From Phenylobacterium sp. (GTDB lineage Bacteria; Pseudomonadota; Alphaproteobacteria; Caulobacterales; Caulobacteraceae): 38,456 nt of DNA. Below are positions 1 to 6,651 of the stretch, piece after piece (the stretch's first letter is position 1; every line of letters begins with the position of its first letter). The stretch is taken from assembly GCF_016793285.1 (NCBI RefSeq), contig NZ_JAEUMO010000069.1, positions 1-38,456 of the forward strand. Direction: 5' to 3'. A program made the translations under genes and the position numbers. The notes below the pieces were generated by a model. It did not search any database and was not told the origin of the DNA. It saw only the letters and a program-made list of their open reading frames with translations.

Positions 1-1386
1 GGCGGCGTCGCGGCCGTCGCGGATGGCCCAGACGACGAGGCTCGCGCCGCGCACGACGTCGCCGCCGGCGAAGACGCCCGGGATCGAGGTCATCTGCGTG
101 CGCAGGTCGGCCTTCAGCGTGCCCCAGCGGGTGACGGCCAGTTCCGGCGCGGCGAAGGCGGCGGGGAGGTCCTCGGGATCGAAACCCAGGGCCTTGATGA
201 CGAGATCCGCGCTGAGGTCGAAGGCGCCGTCCTCGACCTCCTCCGGGGCCTGGCGGCCGGAGGCGTCCGGCGGGCCGAGGCGCATGCGCGCGGCGACGAC
301 GCCGGCCGCCTTCAGCGCCTCGCCCGTGACCGCCTTCGGCGCGGCCAGCCATTCGAAGATCACGCCCTCCTCGATGGCGTGGGAGACCTCCCGGTCCGAG
401 CCCGGCATGTTCGCCCGGTCGCGGCGGTAGAGGCAGGTGACCGAGGTCGCGCCCTGGCGGATGGCGGTGCGCACGCAGTCCATCGCCGTGTCGCCGCCGC
501 CGACCACCACGACGGCCTTGCCCGCCGCGTCCAGCCGGCCGGAGTCGAAGTCGGGCACGGCGTCGCCCAGGCCCTTGCGGTTGGACGCGACGAGGTAGTC
601 GAGCGCGGCGACCACGCCCTGCGAGCCCACGCCCGGCACGGCCATGTCGCGCGCCCGGTAGACGCCCGTGGCGACGAAGACCGCCTGGTGCCTGGCCCGC
701 AGGTCGGCCAGCGTCGCGTCGCGGCCGACCTCGAAGTTCAGCGCATATTCGACGCCGCCCTCGGCCAGCCGGCGCGTGCGGCGCTCCACGACCTCCTTCT
801 CGAGCTTGAAGCCGGGGATGCCGTAGACCAGCAGGCCGCCCGGCCGGTCGTGGCGGTCGTAGACGGTGACGCCGTAGCCCAGTTCGCGCAGCCGCTCGGC
901 GGCGGCGAGGCCCGCCGGGCCGGCGCCCACGATCCCCACCGACTGCCCGCGGTCGGCGCCGACCGCGACCGGCTTCACCCAGCCCTCGGCCCAGGCCTTG
1001 TCGGTCAGGTAGCGTTCGACGGCCCCGATGGTCACCGTGCCGTGGCCCGACTGCTCGATGACGCAGTTCCCCTCGCAGAGGCGGTCCTGCGGGCAGATGC
1101 GGCCGCAGACCTCGGGCATCGGATTGGTCGCCTGGGAGAGCTGGTAGGCCTCCTCGAACCGCCCCTCGGCGGTCATCCGCAGCCAGTCGGGGATGTTGTT
1201 GTGGAGCGGACAATGCGTCTGGCAGAACGGCACGCCGCACTGGCTGCACCGCGACGCCTGCTCGCGGGCCTTCGCGTCGATGAAGTCGCGGTAGATCTCG
1301 TGGAAATCCTGCGCGCGCGCCTGCGCCCCACGCTTCTCGGGCGTGGTGCGGGGCGTGACGGTGAACTTCAGCATGCGCTCGGCCAT
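1..1386 (-). CDS. gltD: Glutamate synthase (NADPH) small subunit, C-terminus cut by window edge
   Basis: Encodes the beta subunit that takes electrons from NADPH and passes them through FAD and Fe-S clusters to the large subunit for glutamate synthesis from glutamine and 2-oxoglutarate. Visible are 462 residues. The N-terminal Fe-S region has C47, C50, C55, C59 and a second cysteine set C94, C98, C104, C108 (CGRICPQDRLCEGNC). It is followed by an FAD-binding GAGPAGLAAAERL near residue 153 and the NAD(P)-binding GGGDTAMDC. The frame is still open at base 1 just after GDVVRGASLVVWAIRDGR, the usual C-terminal FAD-contacting region, so probably only about 15-25 residues are missing. The ATG at 1386 is preceded by AGAGGG. 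The large subunit gltB is not in the window and may lie to the left. Family assignment is secure; gltD-like subunits of other oxidoreductases are the only realistic alternative. Confidence 0.93.
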   Translation of the reverse strand, partial: MAERMLKFTVTPRTTPEKRGAQARAQDFHEIYRDFIDAKAREQASRCSQCGVPFCQTHCPLHNNIPDWLRMTAEGRFEEAYQLSQATNPMPEVCGRICPQDRLCEGNCVIEQSGHGTVTIGAVERYLTDKAWAEGWVKPVAVGADRGQSVGIVGAGPAGLAAAERLRELGYGVTVYDRHDRPGGLLVYGIPGFKLEKEVVERRTRRLAEGGVEYALNFEVGRDATLADLRARHQAVFVATGVYRARDMAVPGVGSQGVVAALDYLVASNRKGLGDAVPDFDSGRLDAAGKAVVVVGGGDTAMDCVRTAIRQGATSVTCLYRRDRANMPGSDREVSHAIEEGVIFEWLAAPKAVTGEALKAAGVVAARMRLGPPDASGRQAPEEVEDGAFDLSADLVIKALGFDPEDLPAAFAAPELAVTRWGTLKADLRTQMTSIPGVFAGGDVVRGASLVVWAIRDGRDAA

Positions 1387-1439
1387 GCGCGCCCTCTAGA
1401 CGCCGGAGCGGCGGCCGGGAAGCCGATGATACCGTTATA

Positions 1440-1506
1440 GGACTATATGAACGGGCCAGTCGGTCATGTGCGGCCTTCGGAAGCGCATCGGCGCTCCATA
1501 TAGTCC
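1440..1506. repeat. 10-bp inverted repeat in the gltD-uppP intergenic region
   Basis: GGACTATATG at 1440-1449 is repeated inverted as CATATAGTCC at 1497-1506, with 47 bp between. It lies between the divergent gltD and uppP starts and just upstream of a likely uppP promoter. AT-rich arms stand out in this GC-rich sequence. It could be a regulator site or a remnant of a hairpin; function unknown. Confidence 0.5.
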
Positions 1507-1510
1507 AATT

Positions 1511-1539
1511 TTGAGATCATTAGATTCGGGCCCTATGGT
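1511..1539 (+). promoter_or_regulatory. Putative sigma-70-type promoter of uppP
   Basis: TTGAGA at 1511-1516 matches the -35 consensus at five of six positions. After 17 bp, TATGGT at 1534-1539 matches the -10 at four of six. This would start transcription near 1546 and give a leader of about 20 bases before the GTG start at 1569. Inferred by eye only. Confidence 0.42.
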
Positions 1540-1568
1540 CCCCGCCTCGAAACGCGGAGTTGAGCCTC

Positions 1569-2372
1569 GTGCTGCCGGACTGGGTCTATGCGATCATCCT
1601 TGGCGTCATCGAGGGCCTGACGGAGTTCATCCCGGTCTCCTCGACCGGCATGATGCTGCTGGCCAAGAAGGCGATGGGCCTGCCCGACGGCTTCTGGGAC
1701 ACCTTCGCGGTGATGATCCAGCTCGGCGCGATCCTGGCCGTGGTCGTCCTCTACTTCGGGAAGCTCTGGAAGCAGGTGATCTCGCTGCCCAGCGACCCCG
1801 AGGCGCGCAAGTTCGCGCTGACTGTCATCGTGGCCTTCCTGCCGTCGGTGGTGCTCGGCCTCCTGCTGCACGACTTCATCAAGGCGGTGCTGTTCGAGAC
1901 GCCCGAGGTGCAGTGCATCTCGCTGATCCTGGGCGGCGTCGTGCTGCTGTTCATCGACCGGATGGCGCCGCGGCCGACCGCGCACGACCCGTTCAAGCTG
2001 CCGCTGACCAAGGCGCTGGCGATCGGCCTCTTCCAGGTGCTGGCGATGATGCCCGGCGTCTCGCGCTCGGGCGCCACGATCGTCGGCGGGATGCTGTTCG
2101 GGGTAGAGAAGCGGGCCGCGGCCGAGTTCACCTTCTTCCTGGCGATCCCGACCATGCTGGGCGCCTTCGTGCTGGACGCCTGGCAGAGCCGCGACCAACT
2201 GACCGGCGACACCCTGCCGCTGATCGCCATCGGCTTCGTGGTGGCCTTCCTGGTGGCGATCGTGGTGATCCGCACGATGCTGGCGGTGGTCACCAGCCGC
2301 GGGCTCGCGCCCTTCGGCTGGCTGCGCATCGCGATCGGCGGGATCGGCCTGGCGCTCCTGACCTTCGCCTGA
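1569..2372 (+). CDS. uppP: Undecaprenyl-diphosphatase UppP (BacA family)
   Basis: Integral membrane phosphatase that recycles undecaprenyl pyrophosphate to the monophosphate lipid carrier for peptidoglycan and other surface polymers; loss or gain affects bacitracin tolerance. The protein has the two family signatures, EGLTEFIPVSSTG at residues 15-27 and PGVSRSGATIVGGM in the middle, and several hydrophobic membrane spans. The length of 267 residues is typical. I chose GTG at 1569 because GGAG at 1556-1559 lies 9 bases upstream; an in-frame TTG at 1560 abuts that GGAG and is unlikely. Odd: the residue directly after SSTG is Met (SSTGMMLL), whereas E. coli UppP has His30 there (SSTGHMI), a residue proposed to be catalytic. 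The gene is divergent from gltD and convergent with the sulfotransferase, with a 3-base gap. Confidence 0.95.
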   Translation: MLPDWVYAIILGVIEGLTEFIPVSSTGMMLLAKKAMGLPDGFWDTFAVMIQLGAILAVVVLYFGKLWKQVISLPSDPEARKFALTVIVAFLPSVVLGLLLHDFIKAVLFETPEVQCISLILGGVVLLFIDRMAPRPTAHDPFKLPLTKALAIGLFQVLAMMPGVSRSGATIVGGMLFGVEKRAAAEFTFFLAIPTMLGAFVLDAWQSRDQLTGDTLPLIAIGFVVAFLVAIVVIRTMLAVVTSRGLAPFGWLRIAIGGIGLALLTFA

Positions 2373-2375
2373 GCC

Positions 2376-3281
2376 TCAGGCGCCTTCGCCGGTCGCGACC
2401 CAGCGGGCGCACGCCGGCCCCAGCATCTCGACGGCCTTCTGCTCGTAGGCCAGGCTTTCCGCCGGGCTCAGCACGTCCCGCCAGCGGCCGTTCACACCCT
2501 TGTTGATGAAGTGGCCGGCGCCGGCCTCCCAGGGATCGCCGCCCAGCGGCGCGATCCGCGGCGCATTGGCCTTCATCCAGTCGAAGGTGGAGTGCCTGAC
2601 GGCGCGGGCGAAGTCGGCCTCCGAGATCCCGATGTCGAGGAACGCGGCGATCCCACGCATCTCTCCCGCGAGGTCGGCCTTCAGGTTGGCGAAGTGGACC
2701 AGCTTCACGTTCGGCAGGCGGCGCAGCGCCCACCAGGTCGAGGTGTTCTCCCAGAACGACCAGAACGGCCGGCCGTCCTCCTCGAGCCAGGTGTGGAAGT
2801 AGCGCCGCACGTCCGGCTCGGCCGGGCCGAACCTCTCGCCGACCAGCGGCCGCGGCGCATTGTTGAACAGGTCGAACACGTCGGGCCGGAAGCCGGTGTG
2901 GTGGTGGTGCAGGCTCCACACCACGTCGCGGCCGTCGCGCCCGACGTAGAGGTACTTGGCTCTCGGCGAGATCTCCAACGCGTCGGCGGGCAGGTGGGTC
3001 TTCACGACGCGGCGGTGGGTCTGGGCGTCGACCATGTCGCGGACCGCGTCCGGCACGATGCGCATGTCCCACCAGGGCGAGATCTCGGCGACCGAGACGT
3101 CGGGGTCGCCGGCGAAGATCAACTGGGCGACGATCTGCTGGGTCCAGGTGGTGCCGGACTTGGCGTAGGTGGAGACGATGACGTCGTCGTCGCGGAAGGC
3201 GAACCCGTCCCAGTAGGTCGAGTCCATATGGTGGTTGGCGAAGTCGCGGGTCTTGTGGGGCAGGCCTGGTCCGGCGGGCAA
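2376..3281 (-). CDS. Sulfotransferase domain protein (PAPS-dependent)
   Basis: Likely cytosolic sulfotransferase that moves a sulfuryl group from PAPS to an alcohol or amine acceptor. The 5'-phosphosulfate loop is seen as YAKSGTTWTQQ at residues 39-49. The 3'-phosphate-binding region appears as YLYVGRDGRDVVWS near residue 110. The C-terminal GxWR-like PAPS region is weaker (FINKGVNGRWRDVLSP) but recognisable. Length of 301 residues fits the family. The start is TTG at 3281, supported by AGGAG six bases upstream; there is no ATG nearby giving the full N-terminus. The substrate cannot be told from sequence. The neighbours uppP (convergent) and the NDUFA9-like gene (same strand, about 80 bp away) give no clear pathway. 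Confidence 0.88.
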   Translation of the reverse strand: MPAGPGLPHKTRDFANHHMDSTYWDGFAFRDDDVIVSTYAKSGTTWTQQIVAQLIFAGDPDVSVAEISPWWDMRIVPDAVRDMVDAQTHRRVVKTHLPADALEISPRAKYLYVGRDGRDVVWSLHHHHTGFRPDVFDLFNNAPRPLVGERFGPAEPDVRRYFHTWLEEDGRPFWSFWENTSTWWALRRLPNVKLVHFANLKADLAGEMRGIAAFLDIGISEADFARAVRHSTFDWMKANAPRIAPLGGDPWEAGAGHFINKGVNGRWRDVLSPAESLAYEQKAVEMLGPACARWVATGEGA

Positions 3282-3360
3282 TTCAGGCTCCTGTCATCGA
3301 GCTCGGGTCACCCCCGCCGCGCCGCCCTGGATGCCTGCGCGAATGCAGACCGATCCTGCG

Positions 3361-4332
3361 TCAGAGTCCAGCCAACGCCCGTTGCTCCTGGTCCGCGTAC
3401 TGCCCGCCCTTGCGATACCGGTAGAGGTAGGTCGGCAGCACCGCCTCGAGCGTCGTCGGCGTGACGCAGAGGTCAGCGAGGCCCGGGTGGCCGCCGCCGG
3501 CCACGTTGTCGGTCCGCAGCGCCTCCACCTGGTCGGCGGTGACCGGCGGCGGGACCAGGAACGCGCCCAGGTCGAACAGGCCGCCCAGCACCCGGGCCGC
3601 GGGCCAGGGGACGGGAACCAGCAGGCGGCGCTGCTGCGTCTCGGCCATCATGGCCTCCATCAGCTCGCGGAAGCTGTAGGTGGCGGGGCCGGCGAGCTCG
3701 AAGGTCTGCCCGGCCGACGCCGGGTCCACGACGATCTTCGCCAGCGCCCGGCCCACGTCGCCCACGAACACCGGCTGGAAACGGGTGTGGCCGCCGCCGA
3801 TCAGGGGCAGGGCCGGGGCGAACTGCGCCATCGCCGCGAACTTGTTGAAGAACCGGTCGCCGACGCCGAACACGACGCTCGGCCGCGCGATCGCGGCGTC
3901 GGGATGGACCGCGCGCACCGCCGCCTCGCCCTCGGCCTTGGTGCGGGCGTACTTCGAGGGCGACTGCGGGTCGGCCCCGATCGCCGAGACGTGGACCACG
4001 CGTTCCACGCCCTGGGCCTTCGCGGCGACGGCGACGTTCTCGGCGCCCTTCACCTGGACGGCCTGGAAGCCCTGGCGGCCGGTCTCGTAGAGCACGCCCA
4101 CGAGGTTCAGCGCCGCCGTGGCGCCCGCCAGCGCCCGCTCCACCGAGGGCAGGTCGCGGACGTTGGCCTGGACGACGTCCACCTGGCCCACGTCGCCCAG
4201 CAGGCGCATCGTGTGCGCGAGGCTGGGGTTGCGGACCGCGACCCGCACGCGCCAGCCGGCCTTGGCGAGGTAGCGGACGGCCTGGGAGCCCACGAAGCCG
4301 GAGCCGCCGAACACGGTGACGAGGTTCTGCAT
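3361..4332 (-). CDS. Complex I NDUFA9-like NAD(P)-binding SDR protein
   Basis: Atypical short-chain dehydrogenase/reductase of the NDUFA9 (SDR_a5/a10-like) group, which in eukaryotes and some alphaproteobacteria is an accessory subunit of or associated with respiratory complex I. The Rossmann dinucleotide motif GGSGFVG is at residues 9-15. VSAIGADPQSPSKYARTKAEGE carries the Y-x3-K pair. A long C-terminal substrate-type domain ends in LPTYLYRYRKGGQY, a tail I associate with alphaproteobacterial NDUFA9 homologues. Length 323 residues. Start ATG at 4332; a divergent promoter region of about 97 bp separates it from the tRNA-Leu gene. Whether it works in complex I or as a stand-alone enzyme is inference. 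Confidence 0.85.
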   Translation of the reverse strand: MQNLVTVFGGSGFVGSQAVRYLAKAGWRVRVAVRNPSLAHTMRLLGDVGQVDVVQANVRDLPSVERALAGATAALNLVGVLYETGRQGFQAVQVKGAENVAVAAKAQGVERVVHVSAIGADPQSPSKYARTKAEGEAAVRAVHPDAAIARPSVVFGVGDRFFNKFAAMAQFAPALPLIGGGHTRFQPVFVGDVGRALAKIVVDPASAGQTFELAGPATYSFRELMEAMMAETQQRRLLVPVPWPAARVLGGLFDLGAFLVPPPVTADQVEALRTDNVAGGGHPGLADLCVTPTTLEAVLPTYLYRYRKGGQYADQEQRALAGL

Positions 4333-4375
4333 GGCCGCGGATTAGACGATGCTGCGTCCCCTCGCAATCGGGCCG

Positions 4376-4404
4376 TTGACCCCACCGGGGCGTTGCCATA
4401 TGTA
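4376..4404 (+). promoter_or_regulatory. Putative promoter of tRNA-Leu
   Basis: TTGACC at 4376-4381 is followed after 17 bp by TATGTA at 4399-4404. The predicted start lies about 20 bases before the mature tRNA 5' end. The -35 is good (TTGAC) and the -10 is weak. Confidence 0.4.
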
Positions 4405-4429
4405 GCCGCCTCCCGATCCGACGGACGGG

Positions 4430-4516
<87 letters not shown>

Positions 4517-4606
4517 CCGTCCGATAGGTGATTGATGTAGTTGAGTTTCCTCGCGTTTTTGAGAGCCCCGGTACACATCGTTGGTACACATGGGGCAGCA
4601 CGCGAG

Positions 4607-6319
4607 ATGAAGAACACCCAGTATCTGGTTCAGGTCGGCGGCCGTTGGTACTGCCGTGTGAGGTGGCCCAAGGAGATTTGGGGCGCGCTCGGGGACGGCA
4701 GTTTCAAGCGTTCGCTGCGGACGGACAGCCGTTCCGAGGCGCTTCTCAGGCTGCCGGGAGCCCTCCAAGAGTTCCAGAACGCCGTCGCGGTGGCCAAGGC
4801 GCGACAGTTGGAGGCCGCGCCCCGGCCGCTCGGCGCTGGTGAGATCACGCTGCTGGTGGCGCGGTGGTACGAGGCCGCGCAGGGCGCGTTCGAGCCGAAC
4901 CCTCGGCCCCAGCAGCGCGACGCAGTGGAGCGCGAGGAGCGGCGTCGGTTCATCGAGACGCAGGAGGAGGGGCTGGTCCGCAAGCGCCGCCAGCTCGGCG
5001 AGGCGGACTACTCGACCCTCTATCCGCTGGTGGACGGCCTCCTCTCGCGCACGGGCCTCAACGTGGACCGGGAGGACGCCTCGTTCGGGCTCCTGTGCCA
5101 GACCCTCATGCGCGCCTGGATCGCCCTGGAGGAGACGGCGCTCGCGAAGATGCGCGGCGAGTTCGGCCACCGGCCGGCGGACCCGATCCTCCAGGAGCTA
5201 GAGGCGGCCGAGCCGTCCGTCGCGGCGGCGCCGACATCGCGGACGCTGGACGGGCTCATCGGCGCCTATGAGGCAGACAACGCCGCGCGGTGGTCGCAGT
5301 CGACCGTGAACGCCTACAGGCCCGTCTTCAGGGTCCTCAGGGACACCCTGGGGGCAAACCGCGAGGTGCGCTCGGTGGACCGCGAGGCGGCCCGCGAGGT
5401 GTTCGAGGTGGTGAAGGGCCTACCGCGGAACCTAGGCAAGAACCGGGAACTGGCGGCGCTGCCCGTCCCTGCGGCCGTCGCCGCGGCCCAGTCGCTCGGC
5501 CTGCCGACGATCAGCCCGAAGTCCATAAACGACAGCTACATGGCCCTCAGCGTCGCTCTTTTCGGCTGGGGCCTGCGCGAGCGTTGGACGGAGTACAATC
5601 CCTTCGTGGGGCTCCGCGTGGTGGAGGCGGTCGCGCCGCAGGACAAGCGGGACGCCTTCACGCCCGACCAGCTCGCCGCCGTGTTCGGCGGTGCGCCCTG
5701 GTCCACTGGCGATACGGCGCCCGGGGGTAAGCCGTCGCTCTACTGGGCGCCATTGCTGTCGCTCTACCACGGCCTGCGAATCGGCGAGCCGTGCGGGCTG
5801 CTGACCGAGGAGATCGTGGAGCGGGACGGCGTCGCGGCCATCGACGTCAAGCCGAACGACCTTCGGCGACTGAAGAACCGCCACACCAAGCGGTTCCTGC
5901 CCATCCATCCCGAGCTGATCCGGCTGGGCTTCCTCGACTACGTGGAGGCGCGGCGGCGCGCCGGGGACCGGCAGCTCTTCCCGGAGGCGCGGCAGGACGC
6001 CAACGGCCACTACGGGGACCACGTGACCGACTGGTTCCGCCGTCTCCTGGAGGCGCGCGGCCTGCGCGGGCAGGGCGTCAACAGCGGGAACCTCACGCTG
6101 CACTCCCTGCGCCACAGCTTCCAGGACGCGCTGCGCGACGCCGGCATAGAGGAGACGCTGGAGGGCAAGGTGCTGGCGGGCCGGCAGCGCGGGGCGGACC
6201 CGGTGGCCGCGGCTTACGGGAACGGGCGGAACATGGAGCAACTCGCAGCGCAGCTTGGCAAGGTCGCTTATCCGGCGGTCGGCATCCCGGTCGCCGGTGG
6301 CGTCGAGGCGGCGGCATGA
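4607..6319 (+). CDS. Tyrosine site-specific integrase of the island
   Basis: Catalyses recombination between the element and the tRNA-Leu attachment site. The protein has 570 residues from the ATG at 4607; the frame runs further upstream into the attL region but that extension is unlikely to be coding. The N-terminus (YLVQVGGRWYCRVRWPKEIW) resembles the short basic N-terminal domain I know from many proteobacterial phage-type integrases (DUF6538-like, from memory). A core-binding region follows at about 210-330. Catalytic residues visible are R391 (HGLRIGEPCGLL), K428 (NRHTKRFLPIH), H499-x2-R502-H503 (LHSLRHSFQ) and nucleophile Y537 (AAAYGNG). All are present, so it should be active. It begins 86 bases after attL and reads away from the tRNA. 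Confidence 0.93.
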   Translation: MKNTQYLVQVGGRWYCRVRWPKEIWGALGDGSFKRSLRTDSRSEALLRLPGALQEFQNAVAVAKARQLEAAPRPLGAGEITLLVARWYEAAQGAFEPNPRPQQRDAVEREERRRFIETQEEGLVRKRRQLGEADYSTLYPLVDGLLSRTGLNVDREDASFGLLCQTLMRAWIALEETALAKMRGEFGHRPADPILQELEAAEPSVAAAPTSRTLDGLIGAYEADNAARWSQSTVNAYRPVFRVLRDTLGANREVRSVDREAAREVFEVVKGLPRNLGKNRELAALPVPAAVAAAQSLGLPTISPKSINDSYMALSVALFGWGLRERWTEYNPFVGLRVVEAVAPQDKRDAFTPDQLAAVFGGAPWSTGDTAPGGKPSLYWAPLLSLYHGLRIGEPCGLLTEEIVERDGVAAIDVKPNDLRRLKNRHTKRFLPIHPELIRLGFLDYVEARRRAGDRQLFPEARQDANGHYGDHVTDWFRRLLEARGLRGQGVNSGNLTLHSLRHSFQDALRDAGIEETLEGKVLAGRQRGADPVAAAYGNGRNMEQLAAQLGKVAYPAVGIPVAGGVEAAA

Positions 6320-6411
6320 CGCTGAAAGACATCCCATGGATGTTCGCGAATAGGTCAGCGGCGACGGGCAAAAGGGTCTAGTTGCGACGCCTTCACCAAC
6401 GAAGGCTCCTC

Positions 6412-6606
6412 ATGAAGACCGGAAACCACCCCTCGCGCGACGCCTTGCGACGCGCCGTCCTCATCGACATGGCGGACGCACGATCCGAACCCGAGATCAT
6501 GCGCCGCCACGCCATCTCCAGGTACGTCCTCAACCGCCTCCGAGGCGAGTTCTCGGTCAGCGAGTGGGGAGAGCTGATGGACCGATGCAGGGCCAACCCC
6601 TTCTGA
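6412..6606 (+). CDS. Small basic hypothetical protein between int and hsdR
   Basis: The ORF encodes 64 residues from the ATG at 6412, with AAGG six bases upstream; an in-frame TTG at 6382 would add 10 residues. The segment EPEIMRRHAISRYVLNRLRGEF reads like a helix-turn-helix (a helix, a short turn around HAIS, then a basic recognition helix), so a DNA-binding role is possible. I do not recognise the family. It lies 92 bases after the integrase stop and 45 bases before hsdR on the same strand, so it could be a regulator of either gene or an island accessory protein. Moderately confident it is real because of the start signal and position. Confidence 0.55.
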   Translation: MKTGNHPSRDALRRAVLIDMADARSEPEIMRRHAISRYVLNRLRGEFSVSEWGELMDRCRANPF

Positions 6607-6651
6607 CGAGCGCCCGTTGCCACGGCGGCGCATGCAACCCAAAGTGCCCTC

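Noticed and set aside
1533-2198. Antisense open frame opposite uppP
   Set aside because: Low-complexity His/Arg/Gln-rich translation opposite a clear uppP gene; no start signal.
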